Below are positions 16,476-24,380 of a DNA stretch of 64,000 bases, piece by piece; within the stretch, counting starts at the first letter, position 1, and every line of letters starts with the position of its first letter. Below the pieces are notes generated by a model. It was not told where the DNA came from. It did not search any database and saw only the letters and a program-made list of their open reading frames with translations. The position numbers and the translations under genes are program-made. The stretch spans positions 1,364,001-1,428,000 of the forward strand of contig OZ242033.1 of the NCBI GenBank assembly GCA_965205155.1, given 5' to 3'. This DNA comes from Aldehydirespirator sp965205155 (GTDB taxonomy: Bacteria; Actinomycetota; Acidimicrobiia; Acidimicrobiales; Aldehydirespiratoraceae).

Positions 16476-18029
16476 GTGGAAGCGACCGAGATGCGGCGGT
16501 CCACGCTGCAACGCAAAGATCGTGGCGAACTCAATCAGATCGCCGCGGCGCTGGGAGCCAAGCCCTCCAGCCGGGCCCGCAAGGACGAGATCATCCAACT
16601 GATCATCGATCTGACCGCCGACGGTGCCCGGATCACGCAGCCGGCAGGCGCCGGCGCACCGGCCGAGTCCGATGACGCCGCCCCGGCTGCTTCCGACGAG
16701 GCCACCCCGGCGACCCGCCCCAACTCCGACACCCCGGCCGCCGGGGGCAACAGTGGACAGAACGACGACACCGGCAACGGCGCCACCGCGAACCACCGCG
16801 ATGAGCGGCGCACCCCGGATCGTGCCGAGGAGGAGGTGGACCCGGGCAATCGGCGCCGTCGCCGCCGCAACCGTGATCGGGATCGCGACCGCGACGACAG
16901 CTGGGACGGCGATCCGGTTGCGGTCTCCGGCCGCCTCGACCTGCGCGACGAGGGCTACGGCTTCCTGAGGGTGGGCGGTTGCCTGCCGAACCGCAACGAC
17001 GCCTACGTGCCGGTCAAGACGATCCGCCAGTACGGCCTGCGCCGCGGCGACCACCTGACGGGCACCTCCCGACCCGCCAACCGGGCCGAGAAGAACCCGG
17101 CCCTGCTGACGCTGGAGTCGATCAACGGCGGGCCGGCCGAGGCATCGGAGCGCCCGGTGTTCGAGAACCTCACCCCGATCCACGCCGTGCGCCGCCTGAC
17201 GCTCGAGCAGCCCGAGGATCCCGACGCGATCACCGCCCGGCTCATCGACCTGGTGGCGCCGATCGGCGTCGGTCAGCGAGTCCTGGTGAGGGGGCCCCGG
17301 CGATCTGGAGCCTCCGAGCTGCTCACCTCGCTGATCTCAGCCATCGAGACGAACGAGCCCGACATCTTCGTAATGGGGCTCTTCCTCGACCAGCGGCCCG
17401 AGGACATCACCGAGGTGCAGCGATGCGTGCGCCACGGCGATGTGGCCGCCACGTCGTTCGACCAGACTCCCGAGGAGCATGTGCAGACGGCCGAGATGAC
17501 CATCGAGCGGGTCAAGCGGCTCGTCGAGTCCGGTCAGAACGTCGCGATGGTGCTCGACAGCCTCACCTCCCTGGCCCAGGCCTACAACGCCGCGCTCTCC
17601 AATGCGGGACGGGCCTACAGCGGCAACGTCGAGAGCGGCGCCGTGCACATGCCCAAGAAGCTCTTCGGAGCGGGCCGCAACGTCTCCGAGGGCGGCTCGC
17701 TCACGATGATCGCCTCCATCGTCTCCGACGGCTCTAGTTCGCTGCCCGGCGTGCTGAGCGACGAGTTCACGGGCACGGCCAACACCCAGATCCGGCTCGA
17801 CCGGTGGGCCGCGCAACTCGGGCTGTTCCCGGCCATCGACGTGACCGCCTCCGTCTCACGCGACGAGGACCGCTTCCTCGACGCAGACGAAGTGCAGGCC
17901 CTCCAGCAACTGCGGCGCAGCTTCACCGACGGTTCGGCTGACGGGGACCCGGCAGCGGTGGTCAAGGCCTTGGAGACGGCCCTCTCCAAGCTCCGCAGCA
18001 CCCCCTCCAACGCAGAGTTGCTGCGCTGA
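16476..18029 (+). CDS. rho: Transcription termination factor Rho, with a degenerate ATPase site
   Basis: A 517-residue protein at the canonical thrC-rho-rpmE position. It has a Rho N-terminal domain (about 1-50), an Asp/Arg-rich insert (about 55-145) typical of actinobacterial Rho, a cold-shock-like RNA-binding domain (about 148-215; 'DEGYGFLRVGG') and the RecA-type motor. The motor diverges at key places. The P-loop reads 'GPRRSGAS' (273-280) where Rho has PPKAGKT, so the Walker A lysine is Ala. 'FLDQRPEDITEVQR' has Gln where the catalytic Glu (E. coli Glu211) should be. The R-loop 'EFTGTAN' has Thr for the RNA-contacting Lys (E. coli Lys326). The Walker B 'AMVLDSLTSLAQAYN' keeps its Asp. 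Start is GTG; an in-frame ATG five codons later is possible. Confidence 0.85.
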   Translation: MEATEMRRSTLQRKDRGELNQIAAALGAKPSSRARKDEIIQLIIDLTADGARITQPAGAGAPAESDDAAPAASDEATPATRPNSDTPAAGGNSGQNDDTGNGATANHRDERRTPDRAEEEVDPGNRRRRRRNRDRDRDRDDSWDGDPVAVSGRLDLRDEGYGFLRVGGCLPNRNDAYVPVKTIRQYGLRRGDHLTGTSRPANRAEKNPALLTLESINGGPAEASERPVFENLTPIHAVRRLTLEQPEDPDAITARLIDLVAPIGVGQRVLVRGPRRSGASELLTSLISAIETNEPDIFVMGLFLDQRPEDITEVQRCVRHGDVAATSFDQTPEEHVQTAEMTIERVKRLVESGQNVAMVLDSLTSLAQAYNAALSNAGRAYSGNVESGAVHMPKKLFGAGRNVSEGGSLTMIASIVSDGSSSLPGVLSDEFTGTANTQIRLDRWAAQLGLFPAIDVTASVSRDEDRFLDADEVQALQQLRRSFTDGSADGDPAAVVKALETALSKLRSTPSNAELLR

Positions 18030-18112
18030 TCCCGGCTCCCGGCTGAAATAGGCGAAAGTTCGTTGCCGCTGGGGTTGTGACCGGCCCGCCCGACTTACAG
18101 ACTGGTGCCCCG

Positions 18113-18370
18113 ATGAAGACCGATATTCACCCCGAGTACCGGCTGGTCGTGTTCTCCGACCAGTCCGCCGGTACCTCGTTCCTCACCCGTTCCACCATCG
18201 CCACCAACGACACCATCGAGTGGTCCGACGGCAACACGTACCCGCTGGCGAAGGTGGAGATCTCGAGCGCCAGCCACCCGTTCTTCACCGGGACGATGCA
18301 GATCGTCGACACTGCGGGTCGAGTCGAGCGCTTCGAGCGTCGTTACGGCCGCCGCAAGGGCCGCGAGTAG
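18113..18370 (+). CDS. rpmE2: 50S ribosomal protein L31, type B
   Basis: An 85-residue L31. 'MKTDIHPEYRLVVFSDQSAG', 'FLTRSTIATNDTIEW' and 'VEISSASHPFFTGTMQ' are characteristic of the type B form. It has no Cys at all, so it lacks the zinc-binding CxxC pair of type A L31. In many bacteria the zinc-free form is a Zur-regulated paralogue; here it occupies the position directly after rho where the housekeeping gene normally lies. Whether a type A copy exists elsewhere cannot be seen. Confidence 0.92.
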   Translation: MKTDIHPEYRLVVFSDQSAGTSFLTRSTIATNDTIEWSDGNTYPLAKVEISSASHPFFTGTMQIVDTAGRVERFERRYGRRKGRE

Positions 18371-18400
18371 ACACTCCAGGGTCCGCGGGCGTCGTCGACG

Positions 18401-18700
18401 ATGGACCAGACCGAGCCGAATGCTCGCGCTAGCGCGGGCGAGATCCGCGCCGGCGCGGGCGACGCGCTGGCCAAGGCCTTCGAGATGATCGCCACCCCCG
18501 CCATCTTCGGCTTCGGCGGGTGGCTCATCGACAGCCGCCTCGGCACCTTCCCGGTGATGACCCTCGTGCTGGTGGTCGTGGTCTTCGGCTACCAGGTGTG
18601 GAGCTTCGCCCGCTCCTACGGCGCGTCGATGGACGAGGCTCTCGAGAGCCGCCGGAACACCTATGGCGGTCCCGATCCCGCGGCCGGTGGCCAGCCATGA
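18401..18700 (+). CDS. AtpZ/AtpI-family small membrane protein
   Basis: A 99-residue protein with two transmembrane helices (about 28-46 and 51-69) that matches the AtpZ/AtpI-type proteins (PF09527) found at the head of ATP synthase operons. The pattern 'IATPAIFGFGGWLIDSRLG' is typical. Relatives help assemble or couple the c-ring and have been linked to Mg2+ or Ca2+ handling. Its ATGA stop overlaps the start of the next gene, and 30 bases separate it from rpmE2. Confidence 0.8.
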   Translation: MDQTEPNARASAGEIRAGAGDALAKAFEMIATPAIFGFGGWLIDSRLGTFPVMTLVLVVVVFGYQVWSFARSYGASMDEALESRRNTYGGPDPAAGGQP

Positions 18701-19182
18701 GCATCACGCCGGAAGCGGCCCCGGCGATTGAGGCGGACGCTTCGGCCCCACTGGACGGGCCGGCCGCGCCCGAGCGGGCCGTGGCTCGCGACATGGTCCG
18801 GCGCTCCGTGGTGTTCGCGGTTCCGCTGCTGGCCGGCGGCGCCCTGGGATGGGGATGGACCGGCGCACTCTCGGTCGGGCTGGCCCTGGCGCTGGTGCTT
18901 GTCAACTTCGTGCTGGGCGCGGCCGTCATCGGTTGGGGCGCCCGCATGGGCCCCTCGGCGATGATGGCCGCGGCAATGGGTGGTTACGTCGTCCGGCTCG
19001 GTATCGTCACCGCCGCTGTGCTGCCCATCCGCAACCACGACTGGTTCGAGCTCCTGCCCTTCGCGGTGAGCCTGCTCGTCACCCACCTGGGCCTGCTGAT
19101 CGTCGAGGCCCGCCACGTCTCGGCCTCGCTTGCCTTCCCGGGCCTCAAGCCGTCGCGGTCCCGGTCGGAGGGTGCGGCATGA
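18697..19182 (+). CDS. atpI: AtpI-like ATP synthase accessory membrane protein
   Basis: A 161-residue membrane protein with four predicted helices (about 33-50, 55-77, 85-107, 115-137). Position between the AtpZ-like gene and atpB, size and topology identify it as the ATP synthase I (AtpI) protein, which aids c-ring assembly; sequence conservation in this family is low. Both ends overlap neighbours by four bases (ATGA), so the three reading frames are translationally coupled. Confidence 0.75.
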   Translation: MSITPEAAPAIEADASAPLDGPAAPERAVARDMVRRSVVFAVPLLAGGALGWGWTGALSVGLALALVLVNFVLGAAVIGWGARMGPSAMMAAAMGGYVVRLGIVTAAVLPIRNHDWFELLPFAVSLLVTHLGLLIVEARHVSASLAFPGLKPSRSRSEGAA

Positions 19183-19946
19183 GCATCCTCGCCCTCGAGT
19201 TCCCCCCGGTCAGCCACCTCTTCGACTGGCCCACCATCTGGCTCGACGGCACGCCGCTGGCCATCAACAAGACCGTCCTCATCTACCTGGCCGCCACCGC
19301 AGCCACCATGGTGCTGTTCGGGCTGGCCGGCCGCCCCCGGGAGTCCCTGGTCCCGGTCGGCGTGCAGCATGTGGCCGAGTCGGGGGTGAACTTCATCGAG
19401 AACTCGGTGGTGATGCAGACCATCGGACCGGACGGCAAGAAGTTCATGCCCTTCCTCACGTCGATGTTCTTCTTCATCCTGTTCTCCAACATCACCGAGA
19501 TCGTCCCGTTCATCCAGTTCCCGGCCAACAGCCGCATGGCGATGCCCATCACCCTCGCGCTGTTGGTGTGGGTGATCTACAACGTGGTCGGCGTCAAGAG
19601 CCAGGGGCCGTTCGGCTACCTCAAGAACTCGCTGTTCCCGCCGGGCGTGCCCAAGGTCCTCTACGTCATCGTCACGCCCATCGAGTTGGTGTCCACGTTC
19701 GTGGTGCGGCCCTTCTCGCTGGCAATCCGGCTCTGGGCCAACATGGTGGCCGGGCACCTGCTGCTGGTCACCTTCGCCATCCTGACGGCCACCCTGTGGG
19801 ACTTCTTCTACGTGCCCGCGGCCCTGCCCTTCGTGATGCTGATCCTTATGACCGCCTTCGAGATCCTGGTCTCGTTCCTCCAGGCGTTCATCTTCACCAT
19901 CCTCACGGCCGTGTACATCGGCGGCTCCATGCATCCCGAGCACTAG
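19179..19946 (+). CDS. atpB: ATP synthase Fo subunit a
   Basis: A 255-residue integral membrane protein, the stator half of the proton channel. The essential Arg is in 'SLAIRLWANMVAGHLLLV', and 'FSNITEIVPFIQFPANS' and 'FEILVSFLQAFIFTILTAVYI' are the conserved helices. The ATG overlaps the stop of atpI. Normal length for the family. A 68-base spacer follows before atpE. Confidence 0.95.
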   Translation: MSILALEFPPVSHLFDWPTIWLDGTPLAINKTVLIYLAATAATMVLFGLAGRPRESLVPVGVQHVAESGVNFIENSVVMQTIGPDGKKFMPFLTSMFFFILFSNITEIVPFIQFPANSRMAMPITLALLVWVIYNVVGVKSQGPFGYLKNSLFPPGVPKVLYVIVTPIELVSTFVVRPFSLAIRLWANMVAGHLLLVTFAILTATLWDFFYVPAALPFVMLILMTAFEILVSFLQAFIFTILTAVYIGGSMHPEH

Positions 19947-20014
19947 CCGCCGTCGCTTCCTGCTCCCACCCGACCCACCCGATCTACCAGTCACCAAACC
20001 ACAGGAGAAAGCAA

Positions 20015-20272
20015 GTGCTAAGTCTTCTCGCACAGACCGCTCCGGGCGAGTTCCTCGACGGGCTCAAGGCCATCGGCGCCGGCCTCGGATACGGCCTCGC
20101 CGCGGTCGGTCCCGGCGTGGGCATCGGCATCGTGGTCGGCAACGCCATCACTTCGATGGCCCGCCAGCCCGAGTCCGCCGGCATGGTCCGGACCACGATG
20201 TTCCTAGGCATCGCCTTCACCGAGGCGCTGGCCCTCATCGGGTTCGTCGTCTTCATCCTGCTGCTCCCATAA
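20015..20272 (+). CDS. atpE: ATP synthase Fo subunit c
   Basis: An 85-residue two-helix hairpin. Helix 1 has the glycine-rich 'AIGAGLGYGLAAVGPGVGIG', the loop has 'ARQPE', and helix 2 carries the ion-binding Glu70 in 'IAFTEALALIGFVVF'. The residues around the Glu look like a proton-type ring. The start is GTG at 20015 with AGGAG seven bases upstream. A long 68-base leader with a good ribosome site fits the high dosage needed for this subunit. Confidence 0.95.
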   Translation: MLSLLAQTAPGEFLDGLKAIGAGLGYGLAAVGPGVGIGIVVGNAITSMARQPESAGMVRTTMFLGIAFTEALALIGFVVFILLLP

Positions 20273-20283
20273 GGGACGCGATC

Positions 20284-21018
20284 ATGGCAAGAACGACCCT
20301 AAGGCTGCTTGTCGTCGCCGGAGTGGCGAGCGCTTTGTCGCTCGTCGCGGCCGGGCCGGCCTGGGCCGCGGGCGAGACGATCGGCGGGTGCGTCCTCGAG
20401 CAGGTGCACCACGCCGAGGAGGAGTACGGCAGCCTTAGTGCCGTCGAAGCGGACGAGACAGCCTTCGAGGAATTCGAGGCCGACTTGGAGGGCTGTGTCG
20501 AGGCACCGAGTCCCATCCTCCCCGAACTCGACGAGATCATCTGGGGCGGCCTCGCCTTCGTGATCCTGTTCGCGTTCATGTGGTGGAAGGGCTTCCCCGC
20601 CGTCAAGCGGGCCATGGACGCCCGCTCCGAGAAGATCCGGGCCGACCTCGACGCGGCCGACACGGCCAAGACCGACGCCCTGCGCACCAAGTCCGAGTAC
20701 GAGGCCCAGCTGGCCGAGGCCAAGTCGGCCGCGGCGGCCATCATCGACGAGGCCCGTGGCCAGGCCGACCAGCTCCGCCAGGACCTGCAGGCCCGCGCCG
20801 AGGCCGACATCGCCGAGCAGCGGGCCCGGGCCGCGGCCGACATCGAGTCGAGCCGCCGCCAGGCCATAGACGACCTGCGCACCGAGGTGGCCGCCATCGC
20901 AGTGGGCGCAGCCGAGCGGGTGGTGGGCGCCAGCCTCGACGCGGATGTTCACCGCTCCCTGATCGACGGCTACATCGACGAGGTGGCCGGGGCCGGCAGC
21001 AACGGGGACGGGAACTGA
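20284..21018 (+). CDS. atpF: ATP synthase Fo subunit b with an N-terminal signal peptide
   Basis: A 244-residue protein, longer than the usual 160-180. Residues about 85-103 are the single membrane helix ('IIWGGLAFVILFAFMWW') followed by the long right-handed coiled-coil stalk ('KAMDARSEKIRADLDAAD'-type, to about 215). In front of this is an unusual extension: a signal-peptide-like start ending 'AAGPAWA' near residue 28, then about 55 acidic residues with Cys36 and Cys71 that would lie outside the membrane. If cleaved, the mature subunit has an exported N-terminal domain. It lies 11 bases after atpE. Confidence 0.9.
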   Translation: MARTTLRLLVVAGVASALSLVAAGPAWAAGETIGGCVLEQVHHAEEEYGSLSAVEADETAFEEFEADLEGCVEAPSPILPELDEIIWGGLAFVILFAFMWWKGFPAVKRAMDARSEKIRADLDAADTAKTDALRTKSEYEAQLAEAKSAAAAIIDEARGQADQLRQDLQARAEADIAEQRARAAADIESSRRQAIDDLRTEVAAIAVGAAERVVGASLDADVHRSLIDGYIDEVAGAGSNGDGN

Positions 21019-21077
21019 GCGTGTTGCAGGCAGCCGGCTCCCGAGCCGACGCCCGAACCTGCGGAAGGTCCTGAGCG

Positions 21078-21620
21078 ATGGCCGACCAGCCCGCCTCCGA
21101 CCGCATCGGCGGCTACGCCGACGCTGTCCTGGCGGTGGCCCGAGCCGAGGGCACCCAGGCCGAAGTCGAGTCCGAGCTGGCCCGCTTCGCAGAGGCCCTG
21201 CGCTCCAGCGACGAACTGCAGTCCACTCTCGCCGACTCGGTCATCGACGTGGGGCGCCGGCTGCAGATCACCGAGGACCTGCTCGGGGGCAGGGCCCTCC
21301 CCGCGACCGCGGCGCTGGTGTCGCTGGTGGTCGGCGCAGGCCGCGGCGGCGAACTCGTCGAGATCATCGACGCCGCCATCGACCGGGCCGCGGCCGGCCG
21401 CAACCGCCGGGTGGCTCGGGTGCGCAGCGCGGTGGACCTCACTGCGGATCAGCGGTCCCGGCTGGCCGCAGCCATCAAGGCCTCCTCGGGCCTCGATGTG
21501 GAGATCCAGGCCATCGTCGATCCCAGCGTGGTCGGCGGGGTGGTCACCGAGATCGGCGACGACGTGATCGACGGCAGCGTGCGCAGCCGCCTTCACCAGA
21601 TGCGAAGCGGCCTCGGCTGA
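21078..21620 (+). CDS. atpH: ATP synthase F1 subunit delta
   Basis: A 180-residue OSCP/delta subunit linking the F1 head to the b-subunit stalk. The start 'RIGGYADAVLAVARAEGTQ' and the C-terminal 'GGVVTEIGDDVIDGSVRSRL' are family signatures (normally GG-x-x-x-x-I-G-D ... DGSVR). It is a separate normal-length subunit, not fused to b as in mycobacteria. The 59-base gap from atpF contains no gene. Confidence 0.93.
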   Translation: MADQPASDRIGGYADAVLAVARAEGTQAEVESELARFAEALRSSDELQSTLADSVIDVGRRLQITEDLLGGRALPATAALVSLVVGAGRGGELVEIIDAAIDRAAAGRNRRVARVRSAVDLTADQRSRLAAAIKASSGLDVEIQAIVDPSVVGGVVTEIGDDVIDGSVRSRLHQMRSGLG

Positions 21621-21659
21621 GCGCGCTTGGCTTGTACCTAGGAGATTGAGCGACCAGAC

Positions 21660-23294
21660 ATGAGCGACACGGCACAACTGACGATCAACACGGCCGACAT
21701 CGCGGCCGCCATCCGCCAGAACCTCGAGGGGTTCACGCCTTCCCTGGAGCAGTCCACGGTCGGGCGGGTGCTCGAAGTCGGCGACGGCATCGCCCGGGTG
21801 TCGGGGCTGCCCGACGCGGGCGTAAACGAGATGCTGCGCTTCGCCAACGGCGCCGTCGGCCTGGCGCTGAACCTCGACGAGACCTCCATCGGCGCGGTGG
21901 TCCTCGGCGATGTGGAGGGCATCGAGGAGGGCCAGCCCGTTCAGGCCACCGGCGACATCCTGTCGATCCCGGTCGGCGACGGCCTGCTCGGCCGGGTGGT
22001 CAACCCGCTGGGCGAGCCGGTGGACGGCAAGGGACCCCTGTCCAACCCGATCCCGAGGCGCATGGAGATCCAGGCGCCGGGCATCACCGGCCGCAAGCCG
22101 GTGCACGAGCCGATGCAGACCGGCATCAAGTCCATCGACTCTCTCATCCCCATCGGCCGGGGCCAGCGGGAGCTGATCATCGGCGACCGCAAGACGGGCA
22201 AGACCACCATCGCCCTCGACACCATCCTGAACCAGCGCGGCCTCGACCTGAATTGCATCTACGTCGCCATCGGCCAGAAGGCTTCGACCGTCGCCCAGGC
22301 GGTGGCCACCCTCGACGAGCTCGGTGCCATGGACTACACGGTGGTCGTTGTGGCCCCCGCGTCGGATCCCGCTCCCTACAAGTACCTGGCCCCCTATGCC
22401 GGGTGCGCCATGGGCCAGCACTGGATGGAGAACGGCGAGCACGCCCTCGTCATCTACGACGACCTGTCCAAGCAGGCCGAGGCCTACCGCCAGGTTTCGC
22501 TGCTGCTGCGCCGGCCGCCGGGGCGTGAGGCCTATCCCGGCGACGTGTTCTACCTGCACAGCCGCCTGCTGGAGCGGGCGGCCAAGCTAAACGAGGAGCG
22601 CGGCGCGGGGTCGTTGACCGCGCTGCCGGTGATCGAAACCAAGGCCGGCGACGTGTCGGCCTACATCCCCACCAACGTGATCTCCATCACCGACGGCCAG
22701 ATCTTCCTGCAGGACGACCTGTTCAAGTCGGGCATCCGCCCCGCGGTGGACGTGGGCATCTCGGTCAGCCGGGTGGGCGGCGCGGCCCAGGTGAAGGCCA
22801 TGAAGACCGCGGTGGGCACCCTCAAGGGCGACCTCCAGCAGTTCCGCGAGCTCGAGGCCTTCGCCGCTTTCGGCTCCGACCTCGACGCGGTGTCGAAGGC
22901 CCAGCTCGAGCGGGGCTACCGCCTCACCGAGCTGCTCAAGCAGGGCGTGAACAGCCCGCTGCCGGTGGAGGAGCAGGTGGTGTCGATCTACGCCGGCACC
23001 CACGGCTACCTCGACGATGTGCCCATCGGCGACGTTCGTCGGTTCGAGAGCGAGCTGCTCGACTGGTTCCGCAGCCGGGAGGCCGCCACGCTGGCCGAGA
23101 TCCGCGACAGCGGGGCCATCTCCGACACCGACGACTTCGATGCCCGGGTGAAGGCCTTCGCCGACCAGTTCGAGACCTCGGAGGCCGTGGCGGGAACCGA
23201 GCCCGACGCGGTCGAGCAGGGCGCGGAGCAGGCCACCATGGTGGACGCCGAAACCACCCTGCCCGAAGAGGACCTGAGCCGGGACGAGGGCTGA
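21660..23294 (+). CDS. atpA: ATP synthase F1 subunit alpha
   Basis: A 544-residue non-catalytic nucleotide-binding subunit. The P-loop 'GDRKTGKT', 'IGQKASTVAQ', 'LVIYDDLSKQAEAYRQ' and 'RPAVDVGISVSRVGGAAQ' are all present. The C-terminus has an acidic tail of about 35 residues (EAVAGTEPDAVEQGAEQ) beyond the usual end, as in several actinobacteria. Start is ATG after an AGGAG about a dozen bases upstream. Confidence 0.97.
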   Translation: MSDTAQLTINTADIAAAIRQNLEGFTPSLEQSTVGRVLEVGDGIARVSGLPDAGVNEMLRFANGAVGLALNLDETSIGAVVLGDVEGIEEGQPVQATGDILSIPVGDGLLGRVVNPLGEPVDGKGPLSNPIPRRMEIQAPGITGRKPVHEPMQTGIKSIDSLIPIGRGQRELIIGDRKTGKTTIALDTILNQRGLDLNCIYVAIGQKASTVAQAVATLDELGAMDYTVVVVAPASDPAPYKYLAPYAGCAMGQHWMENGEHALVIYDDLSKQAEAYRQVSLLLRRPPGREAYPGDVFYLHSRLLERAAKLNEERGAGSLTALPVIETKAGDVSAYIPTNVISITDGQIFLQDDLFKSGIRPAVDVGISVSRVGGAAQVKAMKTAVGTLKGDLQQFRELEAFAAFGSDLDAVSKAQLERGYRLTELLKQGVNSPLPVEEQVVSIYAGTHGYLDDVPIGDVRRFESELLDWFRSREAATLAEIRDSGAISDTDDFDARVKAFADQFETSEAVAGTEPDAVEQGAEQATMVDAETTLPEEDLSRDEG

Positions 23295-23341
23295 GGGCTC
23301 GGGGACACCGAAGTAGGGCAATAGGGGAATAAGGGTCGAAC

Positions 23342-24340
23342 GTGCCTGGAGGCAGAGAACGCGAGCTGCGCCGGCGCATCGGCAGCATCCAGTCCACCAA
23401 GAAGATCACCCGCGCCATGGAGTTGATCGCGGCCACCCGCGTCGTGAAGGCCATGCAGCGGGCCAACGCGGCCCGGCCCTACGCGAGGCTGATCACCAGC
23501 GTGATCGAGGACTTGGCCGCGGGAGGGGCCGAGGTCGACCACCCACTGCTGCGCCAGGCGCCGGAAGTGCGGAACGTCGGGTTCATCATCATCACCGGCG
23601 ACCGCGGCCTGGCCGGGGCCTACAACACCTCGGTCATCCGCACCGCCGAGCGCCAGGTCATGGCCCACATGTCGGAGGGCAAGGGCTATTCGCTGTGCTG
23701 CGTGGGCCGCAAGTCGGCCAGCTACTTCCGCTTCCGCAACTACCGCATCGACAACGCCATGTCGGGCTTCAGCGACAACCCGTCCTACGACGATGCCCGC
23801 CGCATCGCCGAGACCGTCAGCGAGTCGTTCCTGTCGGAGGCCGTCGACCAGGTGGAGCTCATCTACACCGAGTTCGTGTCGATGGGCACCCAGCGGGTGG
23901 TGGTGCGGCGCTTCCTGCCCCTGGTCGACACCGAGATGATGGCCAGGGAGGGCTCGGGCACCGGCCGGGAGGGGAGCTTCGAGTTCGAACCGTCCCCCGA
24001 GGCGGTGCTGGAGGCGCTGCTGCCCCGCTACACCGAGGCCCGGCTCTACGGCGCGCTGCTCGACGCGGCCGCGTCGGAGCACGCCAGCCGCCAGCGGGCC
24101 ATGAAGGCGGCCACCGACAACGCCGAGGAGCTCATCACCAAGCTGTCCCGGGCCATGAACCAGGCCCGCCAGGACGCCATCACTACCGAGATCATGGAGA
24201 TCGTCGGCGGGGCCGAGGCATTGGGCGGCGGCGACGCGGCCGACGCCATCGATATCACTGATGTCGACATCGCGCTGGCATCGATGCTGGCCGGAACGGA
24301 CGCTTCGACGCTGGCCGCGGCAGGCGCAAGTACCGCATGA
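23342..24340 (+). CDS. atpG: ATP synthase F1 subunit gamma
   Basis: A 332-residue central rotor shaft. N-terminal 'RRIGSIQSTKKITRAMELIA' and C-terminal 'ARQDAITTEIMEIVGGAEAL' are the two long family helices. It is somewhat longer than the usual 285-310 because of an insert near 'AREGSGTGREGSFEFEP' and an Ala-rich tail after the conserved end. The start is GTG (MPGGRERELRRR). It is 47 bases after atpA. Confidence 0.95.
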   Translation: MPGGRERELRRRIGSIQSTKKITRAMELIAATRVVKAMQRANAARPYARLITSVIEDLAAGGAEVDHPLLRQAPEVRNVGFIIITGDRGLAGAYNTSVIRTAERQVMAHMSEGKGYSLCCVGRKSASYFRFRNYRIDNAMSGFSDNPSYDDARRIAETVSESFLSEAVDQVELIYTEFVSMGTQRVVVRRFLPLVDTEMMAREGSGTGREGSFEFEPSPEAVLEALLPRYTEARLYGALLDAAASEHASRQRAMKAATDNAEELITKLSRAMNQARQDAITTEIMEIVGGAEALGGGDAADAIDITDVDIALASMLAGTDASTLAAAGASTA

Positions 24341-24380
24341 CGAACTGCACAAGACGACACGGAGACAAGGACACTCACAA

